Source: an uncultured Lachnoclostridium sp. (lineage in GTDB: Bacteria > Bacillota > Clostridia > Lachnospirales > Lachnospiraceae). Taken from it: a stretch of DNA of 64,000 nt. The stretch lies in the NCBI GenBank assembly GCA_948330435.1, contig CAOJBY010000007.1, forward strand, positions 62,001-126,000, read 5' to 3'. This document shows positions 16,850 through 24,867 of the stretch, in pieces (within the stretch, counting starts at the first letter, position 1; each line of letters opens with the position of its first letter). The translations under genes and the position numbers were made by a program. The notes under the pieces are model-generated. The model saw nothing but the letters and a program-made list of their open reading frames with translations. It ran no database searches and was not told where the DNA came from.

Positions 16850-17911
16850 ATGATAGACAGGAATGCGATTGGTAATTGGATAGTGAGGTATAAAAGACAG
16901 ACAGCAGTCGCCTGCATTCTGTTGTGCCTGGTGATTGTAGCGGCGGTTACCGTTATAGGAAAAAAGAAAGGGGAAGCTGCAGAGGCGAAGGCAGCAGATG
17001 CTATGGCCCAGCAGCAGGAGGAAGAAGAGGCGGCGGCAGAGCCCTCAGGAGCAGTTGTGTCAGCAGCGGGCAGTGAAGAAGGAGTGGCAGCCGTAGAAGT
17101 GAATATACTGGAGAAAGATGCCCATGAGGATGTGAATGCCATTGTACAGCAATATTATGATTATATGTCTTCAGGGGATATGGAAGGCCTGGCTACAGTG
17201 GTAGACGAGATCAGTGACGATGAGCGAAACCGGATCCTGGGTTCTCAGGGACTGGTAGAGGGCTATCAGAATATTTCCTGCTATACAAAGAAAGGATTGG
17301 AAGAAGGATCATATGTAGTCTTTGTTTATTACGATCTGAAGTTCCAGCAGATTGAGACATCAGCACCTGGACTTTCTCCTCTTTATGTATATACCAATGA
17401 AGAGGGAAATCTTTGCATCATGAAGAAAGAAGCCAGTGAGGAGCTGACCGCTTATGTAGAAGAGATAGCGGACGGCGAGGATGTAAAGGCTCTTCGGGAT
17501 GAGGTTAAGCAAAAATACGAGGAAGCAAAGGCAGCGGATGAAGCCTTGGCAAAGCAGGAGGAGCGTTATGTACGTCTTTCTTCTGAGCCGGAGGAGGAGC
17601 AGCCGGCAGAGGTTGCTGATGCAGGCGAAGAGCCACCCGTAGAAGGAGAGGAAGCACCGCCTGTAGAAGAGCCGGAGGAAGAACCGGAACCAGAGGCACC
17701 GGCTGATACAGGAGAAGCTACAGCTCAAAATCGTGATACACGTTTTACAGAGAGTGTACGTCTGCGGGCCCAGCCCAGTACAGAGGCAGAGTATCTGGGA
17801 ACTGCTTATCAGGGCGAACATGTAACACAGATTGAGAGTTATGGAGATGGCTGGAGTAAAATTAAGTATAACGATAAAGAGTGTTACTGTAAAACCGAAT
17901 TTTTGGAATAA
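16850..17911 (+). CDS. Membrane-anchored bacterial SH3-domain protein
   Basis: A 353-residue protein with a short basic cytoplasmic N-terminus and one membrane helix (about residues 17-38). Then come an Ala/Glu-rich stretch, a central folded region (about 90-220), a strongly acidic Pro/Glu-rich spacer (about 240-290), and a C-terminal bacterial SH3 domain of about 55 residues (SVRLRAQPSTEAEYLGTAYQ and following). SH3_3 domains bind cell-wall peptides, so the protein probably spans from membrane to wall. The central part resembles the extracellular region common in Lachnospiraceae surface proteins but cannot be named. GAGGAAG lies 8-10 nt before the ATG. It ends at a bidirectional terminator. 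Confidence 0.85.
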   Translation: MIDRNAIGNWIVRYKRQTAVACILLCLVIVAAVTVIGKKKGEAAEAKAADAMAQQQEEEEAAAEPSGAVVSAAGSEEGVAAVEVNILEKDAHEDVNAIVQQYYDYMSSGDMEGLATVVDEISDDERNRILGSQGLVEGYQNISCYTKKGLEEGSYVVFVYYDLKFQQIETSAPGLSPLYVYTNEEGNLCIMKKEASEELTAYVEEIADGEDVKALRDEVKQKYEEAKAADEALAKQEERYVRLSSEPEEEQPAEVADAGEEPPVEGEEAPPVEEPEEEPEPEAPADTGEATAQNRDTRFTESVRLRAQPSTEAEYLGTAYQGEHVTQIESYGDGWSKIKYNDKECYCKTEFLE

Positions 17912-17922
17912 AAGAAGAATGA

Positions 17923-17957
17923 AAAAGTGGCAGGACCGAAAGGCCTTGCCACTTTTT
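17923..17957. terminator. Bidirectional terminator
   Basis: AAAAAGTGGCA ... TTGCCACTTTTTT with an inner GG/CC pairing. A-run on the left and T-run on the right let it serve both convergent genes. Confidence 0.85.
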
Positions 17958-17966
17958 TATTCTTTT

Positions 17967-19871
17967 TCACTGAACCGGTGGCCGAAGCCCCTGTAGGAGA
18001 ACCATAGGTTTTGCTTCCTCTACCAGTGCCTCTATGGGGGGGATTTTTCCCTCAACATTATCCAAAAGCCAGTTCATGGTAACGATTTCTTCAGGAGAAA
18101 GGCTTTGCCCCATCTGGCTCTTTATGGTTCCATCCTGGGCATAAAGAGCATTCGAGAAAGGATTGAAGCCAGATTCGGAAAATTCATGTTTGATAAGATT
18201 CAAAAGCCATTTAGAACCTTCTGGAAGTTCCTTGGAGTAAATGACATCAATCATGCCTGAGGAAATGCCCCACCAGTAATGGACGGCCTTTGTCTGAGTC
18301 TCTTTCTTTTTCCAGACACCGTTTAAAATATCACGTACAATCCGTTCATAAAATTTCCCCCAATGCCAGATAGAGGAAGCCACATTAACCATGTGCCCAT
18401 CTCGAATATCATATAGTCCAAATTTTCGAGAAGCATTTTTAGGGGTAATCAGATCCTGACCGGATACATATGTGATTCCTTTGGAACGAAAAACTTCATC
18501 CGGATTCCGATCTTTAACGGTAGCCCATTCCAGGCAAACTTTTGCTTTCGGGTTCGTCATTTTTACTCCCAAAGCAAAAGCGTTAATATTGGCTGTCATA
18601 CCATAGATGGGATAATCTGCCAGATAACCCACATAAGGCGTATCTGTCAGAATGCCTGCCAGAACTCCTGTCAGGAATTTTGCTTCATAGAGCCGCCCAT
18701 AGTAGGTTCTTAGATGTCCACTGTAGGTATGGAGAGAACAGTTTAAGATCTTTATATCCGGATGATGGATAGCGGCTTTAATACTGGCTCCCAGAAGTTT
18801 TGGGGTAGTGGTAAAGATTACTCTGCAACCTTTGGAAGTCGCTTCGTTGATGGTTTTAAGGCCAAGTTCTTCCATATTGACATTATCATAGCATAGAGTC
18901 TCTATCTGAGCCCCAAATACTTCGTTTAAATGCTGGCGGCCCAATTCGTGCCCATAAGTCCAGCTTGATGCTTCTGCGGTTTTGTCGTGAAGAAACGCAA
19001 TTTTTAAAGGAGCAGGAGCGGCAGTGAGCAAGCGGCTGATTACAGGTTTTGCTGTCCTGGCTTCTGGGTGCATACTAAGTTCCAAAGGTACCTTTCTGGG
19101 ATAAAGCTGAAAGTCTTTCCAGAGTTTGACCATTTCCGATCGAATCTGGCTGTGAGATTTATCCCAGAGATTTTCATAGCCATAAAATTCCAGATAGAGA
19201 AGAAAGGCATCGCCGGAAGTAAGGGGCAGCTTTCGTCCCCCTTTTTCTTCAAAGACATCCGTAAAATGAATATAAGCGGAATGGAAATCCAGCTTCTCAT
19301 CATCTGTCCAGGTCTGATCTGGCTGCTTTTTCATAAGCTTAAGAAGTTTTTGAAAGCTTCCTTCCTGGCTGAACCACAGGTAATTAATGGAGGTCAGTTT
19401 ATAAAAGTCAAGAAATTCATAGTAGATCCGAACTTCCCTGGAATCATTTTTTTCCGGAAGAATCCGGGTTACCTGTCCGGTGATGCTGACGGCACCGGAG
19501 TATTTCAGAACACTGACACGCTTGTTGCCTTCCATGACATAAAAACGGTTCATAAACTCACAGGCCTTTATGGGATCCCGGATACCTTCTTCCAGGTGGG
19601 AGTGGTAGAGAGAACTCCATTTGGCTGCGAATTCGGAATCCTCTGGAAGAAGAGGCATAAAGTTGCTGGCGAATGCCTGGGTTCTTCCAGTGGTTTTGGT
19701 ACCAGAGATCTGATCCAAAGGAATTTCCACCAGTCCCAGATCCATTTCTGAACTGGTTGGGGTAAAGGAGAGGATTTCATCCAGCACCTGTAAGTAAGGG
19801 TAGCTGCCCTTTAACAGAGAGGTCTTGTATGCTTTTTGTGCTAACTTCCTTGCCTTTACATATTCTTCCAT
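17967..19871 (-). CDS. Cytoplasmic fusion: ParB-like N-terminal region + BMP/PnrA-type binding domain
   Basis: A 634-residue protein with no signal peptide, lipobox or membrane helix. The N-terminal part (about residues 40-140) has a ParB/Srx-like look: VEIPLDQISGTKTTGR, then HLEEGIRDPI and YVMEGNKRVSVLKY with the E-G-N-K-R-V core at 114-119. From about residue 288 (LKIAFLHDKTAEASSW) to about 540 it is a BMP/PnrA-like domain, a fold otherwise used by exported nucleoside-binding lipoproteins. Being intracellular, it cannot feed a transporter directly. It lies 20 bases after a phosphoesterase gene, probably in one operon. Database labels of the kind BMP family substrate-binding protein would mislead here. 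Function unknown. Confidence 0.8.
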   Translation of the reverse strand: MEEYVKARKLAQKAYKTSLLKGSYPYLQVLDEILSFTPTSSEMDLGLVEIPLDQISGTKTTGRTQAFASNFMPLLPEDSEFAAKWSSLYHSHLEEGIRDPIKACEFMNRFYVMEGNKRVSVLKYSGAVSITGQVTRILPEKNDSREVRIYYEFLDFYKLTSINYLWFSQEGSFQKLLKLMKKQPDQTWTDDEKLDFHSAYIHFTDVFEEKGGRKLPLTSGDAFLLYLEFYGYENLWDKSHSQIRSEMVKLWKDFQLYPRKVPLELSMHPEARTAKPVISRLLTAAPAPLKIAFLHDKTAEASSWTYGHELGRQHLNEVFGAQIETLCYDNVNMEELGLKTINEATSKGCRVIFTTTPKLLGASIKAAIHHPDIKILNCSLHTYSGHLRTYYGRLYEAKFLTGVLAGILTDTPYVGYLADYPIYGMTANINAFALGVKMTNPKAKVCLEWATVKDRNPDEVFRSKGITYVSGQDLITPKNASRKFGLYDIRDGHMVNVASSIWHWGKFYERIVRDILNGVWKKKETQTKAVHYWWGISSGMIDVIYSKELPEGSKWLLNLIKHEFSESGFNPFSNALYAQDGTIKSQMGQSLSPEEIVTMNWLLDNVEGKIPPIEALVEEAKPMVLLQGLRPPVQ

Positions 19872-19891
19872 ATATTCGAAAACTCCTTTCC

Positions 19892-20500
19892 TTATGGTGC
19901 ATTCCCTGCCGGAAAATCAAAGACGGTTCGTTCATAGGCATTCACTACCGTAGTGTTCTGATAGGTACAAGTTCGGGGTGCCCGGTAGTTATAGGACAAA
20001 TGTACATGGCCATGGACAAAATAGGCTGGTGCATAATGCTCTATAAGTTTAAGAAATCCCTGAAATCCCTGATGGGGCAGATTCTCTTCATCATTGAGAT
20101 GATATGCAGGGGAATGGGTTAACAGAATATCAAAACCTCTGTGGCGTTTCAGAGAAAACCAAAGCCGTCTGATGCGGGCATTCATCTGGCTCTGTGTGTA
20201 CTGGTGGGGACCATCTTTATAACGCATGGAGCCGCCCAGTCCCAGAATTCGAATTCCCTCATGGACATATATCTGATCCTCCACGCAGATGCAGCCATAG
20301 GGGGGAGAGACTTCATACACGGCATCATGATTTCCATGAACATACAATACCGGTCCTTTAAAAAAGGTAGCCAGAAAGGAGAGGTAGAGAGGACTTAGAT
20401 CCCCACATGAGAGGATCAAATCAACCTCTGCCAGCTTTTCCTTGCTGAAATCGTCCCAGAGATATTTGGATTCTGTGTCTGAAATTGCTAAAATTTTCAT
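19892..20500 (-). CDS. Metallophosphoesterase
   Basis: A 202-residue calcineurin-like phosphoesterase. Metal-binding motifs appear in the family order: D near residue 8 (AISDTE), GD (SCGDLSP), GNHD (VHGNHDAVY), H (LLTHSPAY) and GHxH (VHGHVHLSY). The first motif is DTE rather than DxH: the usual His is replaced by Glu, which may change metal use. No signal peptide. It precedes the ParB-like/BMP fusion gene by 20 bases, suggesting co-expression and perhaps a shared nucleotide-related role (inference). Confidence 0.88.
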   Translation of the reverse strand: MKILAISDTESKYLWDDFSKEKLAEVDLILSCGDLSPLYLSFLATFFKGPVLYVHGNHDAVYEVSPPYGCICVEDQIYVHEGIRILGLGGSMRYKDGPHQYTQSQMNARIRRLWFSLKRHRGFDILLTHSPAYHLNDEENLPHQGFQGFLKLIEHYAPAYFVHGHVHLSYNYRAPRTCTYQNTTVVNAYERTVFDFPAGNAP

Positions 20501-20523
20501 GGATTTTTCCTTTTAAATAAGGG

Positions 20524-20570
20524 GTTAAAAAAGGACTGACATAAGATAAGACTTATCTAATGACAGTCCT
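20524..20570 (-). terminator. Rho-independent terminator of prs
   Basis: Minus-strand stem AGGACTGTCAT...TTATG TCAGTCCT with an inner AGATAAG/CTTATCT pairing, followed by TTTTTT. It separates prs from the phosphoesterase gene. Confidence 0.85.
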
Positions 20571-20589
20571 GTTGTAAAAACGTCCTGTT

Positions 20590-21759
20590 CTATCGTGACT
20601 GCTTGGCGATTAGCTTTCGAATTTTCTCCGTAGGAGTGTTGATACTGTCTGCGGAAAAATCATGGTTCACGGTATCAATAATTCTTGCCAGGAACTTTGT
20701 CATATCGGCCTCTGTATAGTAAGGCTTGGAAAGAAGTTCCGGAGAACGGTAATTCAGATTGGTCGTTACAATACGGGTAATATAGCCCTTTTCATAATAA
20801 TCGTCGAATTTTTCCAGGCCGTCAGTGAACAGACCGAAAGTACAGCACACATATACATGCTTTGCCCCCCGTTCTTTCATCTGCTTTGCCACATCCAGCA
20901 TACTTCCGCCGGAGGAAATCATATCATCAATGATGATAACATCCTTTCCCACCAGGGAATCTCCCAGGAATTCATGAGCCACAATGGGGTTTTTCCCATT
21001 GATGACTGTAGAATAATCCCGACGTTTGTAAAACATGCCCATATCGATTCCCAGCACATTGGAAAAATAAACAGCCCGTTCCATGGCACCCTCATCCGGA
21101 GCAATGATCATCAGATGCTCATTGTCTACCTTAAGTTCAGGCTCTGTACGGAGAAGGGCTTTGATAAACTGGTAGGGGGGCTGGAAATTGTCAAAGCCGT
21201 TTAGCGGAATGGCATTTTGTACCCTTGGATCGTGAGCGTCGAAAGTGATGATACTATTCACCCCCATATTACGCAATTCCTGAAGGGCAATGGCACAATC
21301 TAAGGATTCCCGGCTATTGCGCTTGTGCTGCCTGCCCTCGTACAAAAAGGGAATCACTACATTGATTCGATGAGCCTTTCCGGTAGCGGCGGAAATCATA
21401 CGTTTCAAATCCTGATAATGATCATCCGGCGACATGTGATTCTCATGACCGCAGACCGTATAGGTGATGCTGTAGTTGCACACATCTACCATAATAAACA
21501 GATCGCTTCCCCGGACAGATTCTTCATAGCGGCCTTTTGCTTCACCCGTTCCGAAGCGGGGACAGGAACAATTGACCAGATAGGAACTTTGAGCATATTC
21601 CTGAAAATAAATATTATCTCTGTGCTGCTTGTTGGCGGTTTTACGGAATTTTACCAGATGTTTGTCTACCTTTTTTGCAAAATCTATGCAGCTGTCCAGT
21701 GCTGCGATTTTTAAGGGAGCTACTGGTAAAATATTATCAAACTGATAGGCTTCCGACAT
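20590..21759 (-). CDS. prs: Ribose-phosphate pyrophosphokinase (PRPP synthase)
   Basis: Makes PRPP from ribose 5-phosphate and ATP for purine, pyrimidine, His and Trp synthesis. At 389 residues it is longer than classical Prs (about 315) and belongs to the divergent form found in many Clostridia. The PRPP-binding loop is DVIIIDDMISSGGS, with Asp278 and Asp279. ITFDAHDPRVQNA and PFLYEGRQHKR match the metal/ribose-phosphate and ATP regions. A textbook GGAGG lies 7 nt before the ATG. Confidence 0.93.
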   Translation of the reverse strand: MSEAYQFDNILPVAPLKIAALDSCIDFAKKVDKHLVKFRKTANKQHRDNIYFQEYAQSSYLVNCSCPRFGTGEAKGRYEESVRGSDLFIMVDVCNYSITYTVCGHENHMSPDDHYQDLKRMISAATGKAHRINVVIPFLYEGRQHKRNSRESLDCAIALQELRNMGVNSIITFDAHDPRVQNAIPLNGFDNFQPPYQFIKALLRTEPELKVDNEHLMIIAPDEGAMERAVYFSNVLGIDMGMFYKRRDYSTVINGKNPIVAHEFLGDSLVGKDVIIIDDMISSGGSMLDVAKQMKERGAKHVYVCCTFGLFTDGLEKFDDYYEKGYITRIVTTNLNYRSPELLSKPYYTEADMTKFLARIIDTVNHDFSADSINTPTEKIRKLIAKQSR

Positions 21760-21912
21760 GTTTATCCTCCGAATAGGGGCTACCCGAATGCACGATATCC
21801 CAAGTGTGTAATTGTATAAAATATTCTAATAATTTTATACCATTATTCAGGGGGGAACGTCAAGATAATCAGCGAATTTTACAGAGGTATTTTTACAGGA
21901 AATGTCAGAGCA

Positions 21913-21941
21913 TTGCTTTTTTAGGCTCTCTGTGCTATGAT
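21913..21941 (+). promoter_or_regulatory. Promoter of the DUF1622/HAD pair
   Basis: TTGCTT, 17-bp spacer, TATGAT, about 29 bases before the DUF1622 ATG. Confidence 0.65.
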
Positions 21942-21969
21942 AGAAGCCATGTAAGGGAGGCAAAAGATT

Positions 21970-22296
21970 ATGATTGAGACGTTGGAATTGGTTTTGCATT
22001 ATCTGGTGGAAGCGACTATTCCTGTTTTTGAGCTGATTGGTGTTGGAATTATTATAGTATCCGGTATCAGGGGTTTTTACAGTTATGTGTGCCGGAAGCC
22101 TGATACGAAGCTGACGCTGGCAAAAGGGCTGGCTATGGGACTGGAATTCAAGCTTGGAAGTGAGATTCTGCGTACCGTGGTAGTGCGGGAATGGACGGAG
22201 ATTGCTACGGTGGCGGGGATTATTGCTCTGAGAGCAGCATTGACCTTTTTGATCCACTGGGAGATCAAGGAGGAGGAAAAGGGAGTTCATGAATAG
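21970..22296 (+). CDS. DUF1622 family membrane protein
   Basis: A 108-residue protein with two to three hydrophobic helices (about residues 15-38, 50-66 and 80-98) and the family pattern GLEFKLGSEILRT followed by a helix ending in a short charged tail. Members are small inner-membrane proteins of unknown role. Strong GGGAGG ribosome binding site. The last 8 bases overlap the next gene, so the two are translationally coupled. Confidence 0.85.
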   Translation: MIETLELVLHYLVEATIPVFELIGVGIIIVSGIRGFYSYVCRKPDTKLTLAKGLAMGLEFKLGSEILRTVVVREWTEIATVAGIIALRAALTFLIHWEIKEEEKGVHE

Positions 22297-23137
22297 AAAG
22301 AGTAAAAGGATGAATTTGGTGAAATTAATTTGTTTTGATTTGGATGGTACACTTTTAAAGGATAATAAGGAATTGACTTCCCGGACGGTTAAAGCACTTG
22401 GGCGGGCGGCAGATGCGGGTATTTATCTGGTTCCGACTACCGGCCGACTTTATGACGGCGTGCCGGAGGAGATTCGTACCCTGCCCTTTATCCGCTATGT
22501 GATTGGGGCAAATGGGGCGGAGGTATACGATGTCCGGAAGAAAAAGGTTCTTCACCGGGCGGAGATGAATCTGGATGAGGTGCGTCAGTTTTTTGATTGT
22601 GTGCAGGGCTTGCCGGCGATTGTCGGCTGCTATAAAGGCGGCCAGGCTTTTATGGGGCGTAAAGACATAGAAAAAATGGAGGCTTATGCTGCAGAGAAAG
22701 CTATTTTTCGCATGATGCGGAGGATCTATGCACCGGTGGAGGAATTAGAATCATTTCTCCTGGAGGAAGGGGAAACGGTACAGAAGCTGATGCTCTTTTT
22801 TGCCGATTTGGAAGAGCAGAAACGGGCCATAGAGGATATGAAGATAAAGCTTTCCAATCTGGTAGTATCCAGTTCCATAATCAACAATATTGAAGTCAAT
22901 GCCAGCGGAGCGAATAAGGGGGCTGCATTGAGATTCCTGCGGGAATATCTGAAGATAGAACGTGAAGAGACAGCGGCTTTTGGTGATGGAAGCAATGATA
23001 TTACCATGCTTTTGGAGGCAGGAATCGGCTTTGCTATGGAAAATGCCTGTCAGGAGACGAAAGAGGCGGCGGATAAGGTTACCTTAAGCAATGAGCAGGA
23101 GGGTGTAGCCTTTGAAATAGAGCAGATTCTTAGTTAA
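22289..23137 (+). CDS. Cof-type HAD-IIB hydrolase
   Basis: A 282-residue sugar-phosphate or cofactor phosphatase of the Cof family. Motif I is FDLDGTLL, motif II a Thr in PTTGR, and the C-terminal motifs are NKGAAL (Lys) and FGDGSNDITML (Asp). The cap domain is the large IIB type between motifs II and III. The start at 22289 is supported by GGAGGAAAAGGGAG just upstream; a second ATG at 22310 lacks as good a site. Overlaps DUF1622 by 8 bases. Confidence 0.93.
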   Translation: MNRKSKRMNLVKLICFDLDGTLLKDNKELTSRTVKALGRAADAGIYLVPTTGRLYDGVPEEIRTLPFIRYVIGANGAEVYDVRKKKVLHRAEMNLDEVRQFFDCVQGLPAIVGCYKGGQAFMGRKDIEKMEAYAAEKAIFRMMRRIYAPVEELESFLLEEGETVQKLMLFFADLEEQKRAIEDMKIKLSNLVVSSSIINNIEVNASGANKGAALRFLREYLKIEREETAAFGDGSNDITMLLEAGIGFAMENACQETKEAADKVTLSNEQEGVAFEIEQILS

Positions 23138-23159
23138 GTCCTGAAATCCTGAACGGAAT

Positions 23160-23567
23160 TTAAAAATCCCTTTCCATCAAATCCTTTAATGTAATACCAA
23201 AAAAGAAATCATGCACAAGTGCGTCATACTTCTCCCAAAGAGGCAGGGTAATGCAGTTTTCTTTACGGGGGCAGGCTTCCGAATCGGGCAGACGGCAGGC
23301 CACACAGGCGAGGGGACCCTCAGTCAGTTCAACGATCTCCCCTAAGGGGTAATCCGCTGGCTTCCTTGTAAGCATATAGCCGCCACCTTTGCCCCGAAGC
23401 CCTTTTACAAGCTTTCCTTTCACAAGCATCCGCAAAATGATCTCCAGATATTTTTCGGAAATCTCCTGCCGGGAGGAAATATCTTTTAGTGGAATATAAG
23501 CAGCATCACTGTGCTGTGCAAGATCGATCATAACTCTAAGGGCATATCGGGCTTTTGTCGAAATCAT
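23160..23567 (-). CDS. Rrf2-family transcriptional regulator (IscR/CymR type)
   Basis: A 135-residue winged-helix regulator. The start is placed at MISTKARYALRVMI because TGGAGG lies 7 nt upstream; the longer frame to 23615 has no such site. The C-terminal half contains four cysteines (C88, C91, C99, C105), of which the C-x7-C-x5-C part resembles the iron-sulfur ligand region of IscR; CymR of B. subtilis lacks this cluster. It faces cysK with back-to-back promoters, which suggests control of cysteine synthesis and of its own gene, possibly sensed through a cluster (inference). Confidence 0.92.
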   Translation of the reverse strand: MISTKARYALRVMIDLAQHSDAAYIPLKDISSRQEISEKYLEIILRMLVKGKLVKGLRGKGGGYMLTRKPADYPLGEIVELTEGPLACVACRLPDSEACPRKENCITLPLWEKYDALVHDFFFGITLKDLMERDF

Positions 23568-23627
23568 AGTGGATCCTCCATAATACTTGGCACTGGTTTT
23601 ATAACAGGGTTCCAAGTTGTTTTTTTT

Positions 23628-23656
23628 ATTATAACCTACTATGGTAAATAATTCAA
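23628..23656 (-). promoter_or_regulatory. Promoter of the Rrf2 gene
   Basis: Minus strand TTGAAT, 17-bp spacer, perfect TATAAT. Confidence 0.75.
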
Positions 23657-23675
23657 TATTAAACCTATATTCATA

Positions 23676-23704
23676 TTGACTTAGTATGTAAAAGGTGATA
23701 TGCT
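23676..23704 (+). promoter_or_regulatory. Promoter of cysK
   Basis: TTGACT, 17-bp spacer, TATGCT, divergent from the Rrf2 promoter. The AT-rich stretch between the two -35 boxes (23657-23675) is the natural place for a shared operator; no clean palindrome could be fixed there. Confidence 0.75.
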
Positions 23705-23747
23705 TTGTTCAATGACTCTATGAAACAAAGAAAAGGAGGAGAATGGA

Positions 23748-24680
23748 ATGGCAAATTATTATAAGGGAGCCCTGGAATTGATTGGAAATACGCCGCTGGT
23801 AGAAGTGACAAACATTGAAAAGGAACTTAATCTTAAGGCAACGATTCTGGTTAAGCTGGAATATTTCAATCCGGCAGGAAGTGTAAAGGACAGAGTTGCC
23901 AGGGCCATGATCGAGGAAGCGGAGAGCAAAGGCCTTTTGAAGAAAGGTTCCGTAATTATCGAACCTACTTCCGGTAATACGGGAATCGGCCTTGCTTCCA
24001 TTGCGGCAGTCAAAGGCTATCGGATTATTCTCACCATGCCGGAGACTATGAGTGTAGAGCGGAGAAATATACTGAAAGCATATGGGGCGGAATTAGTACT
24101 AACGGAAGGTGCCAGAGGCATGACAGGTGCCATTGAGAAAGCAAACGAACTCGCCAGGGAGATTCCTGACAGCTTTATCCCCGGCCAATTTGTAAATCCG
24201 GCGAATCCGGCTGTCCACAGGGCGACTACCGGGCCGGAGATTTGGAAAGATACGGACGGTAAGGTAGATATCTTTATTGCCGGTGTTGGAACAGGCGGAA
24301 CGGTAACCGGAACCGGAGAGTATCTGAAAGAACAGAACCCCCATATTAAGGTGGTGGCTTTGGAGCCTGCGTCATCCCCTGTGTTGTCTGGAGGAAAATC
24401 TGGTGCTCACAAGATTCAGGGTATTGGAGCTGGATTTGTGCCGGAGGTATTAAATACTTCCATTTATGATGAGATATTCAGGGCTGAGAATGAGGATGCT
24501 TTTGCAGCAGCAAAGCTTTTGGCAAAAAAAGAGGGAATTCTGGTGGGCATTTCCTCTGGTGCGGCCCTGCACGGAGCCATTGAACTTGCAAAGCGTCCGG
24601 AAAACAAGGGGAAAGTGATTGTGGCACTTTTGCCTGATACGGGCGACAGATATTATTCTACACCTTTATTTACGGAATAA
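23748..24680 (+). CDS. cysK: Cysteine synthase A (O-acetylserine sulfhydrylase)
   Basis: A 310-residue PLP enzyme that makes cysteine from O-acetylserine and sulfide. The PLP lysine is Lys47 in NPAGSVKDR. The substrate loop PTSGNTGIGLA and the phosphate-binding GVGTGGTVTGTGEYL are intact. C-terminal LLPDTGDRYYST is typical of CysK. AAAGGAGGAG precedes the ATG. It is divergent from the Rrf2 regulator and ends in a terminator. Confidence 0.97.
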   Translation: MANYYKGALELIGNTPLVEVTNIEKELNLKATILVKLEYFNPAGSVKDRVARAMIEEAESKGLLKKGSVIIEPTSGNTGIGLASIAAVKGYRIILTMPETMSVERRNILKAYGAELVLTEGARGMTGAIEKANELAREIPDSFIPGQFVNPANPAVHRATTGPEIWKDTDGKVDIFIAGVGTGGTVTGTGEYLKEQNPHIKVVALEPASSPVLSGGKSGAHKIQGIGAGFVPEVLNTSIYDEIFRAENEDAFAAAKLLAKKEGILVGISSGAALHGAIELAKRPENKGKVIVALLPDTGDRYYSTPLFTE

Positions 24681-24690
24681 CATCTTGGAT

Positions 24691-24726
24691 GGAGGGACTG
24701 TCCTGTTAAGACAGCCCCTCTTTTAA
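24691..24726 (+). terminator. Rho-independent terminator of cysK
   Basis: Stem GAGGGACTGTC / GACAGCCCCTC with a seven-base loop and TTTT tail. Confidence 0.88.
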
Positions 24727-24782
24727 TGGTTCTGGAATTGTGATTAATCCATAAAAAATGTGCATATACTCCTAATCCCTTG

Positions 24783-24811
24783 TTGAAAATTACAGGCTAA
24801 TATGCTATATT
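24783..24811 (+). promoter_or_regulatory. Promoter of the amino-acid permease operon
   Basis: TTGAAA, 17-bp spacer, TATATT, 57 bases before the permease ATG, directly followed by a perfect inverted repeat. Confidence 0.7.
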
Positions 24812-24821
24812 TATACGTAAG

Positions 24822-24838
24822 TTGTCGACAATCGACAA
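24822..24838 (+). promoter_or_regulatory. Perfect inverted-repeat operator, candidate GntR/FCD site
   Basis: TTGTCGACAATCGACAA: two 7-bp arms (TTGTCGA / TCGACAA) separated by CAA. It covers the predicted transcription start (about 24818) and following bases. Size and style (T-G-T near one end, A-C-A near the other) fit FadR/FCD-type GntR operators, and such a regulator is encoded as the third gene of this cluster. Confidence 0.7.
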
Positions 24839-24867
24839 TAATCAATTATTACATTGGAGGGAAGAAG

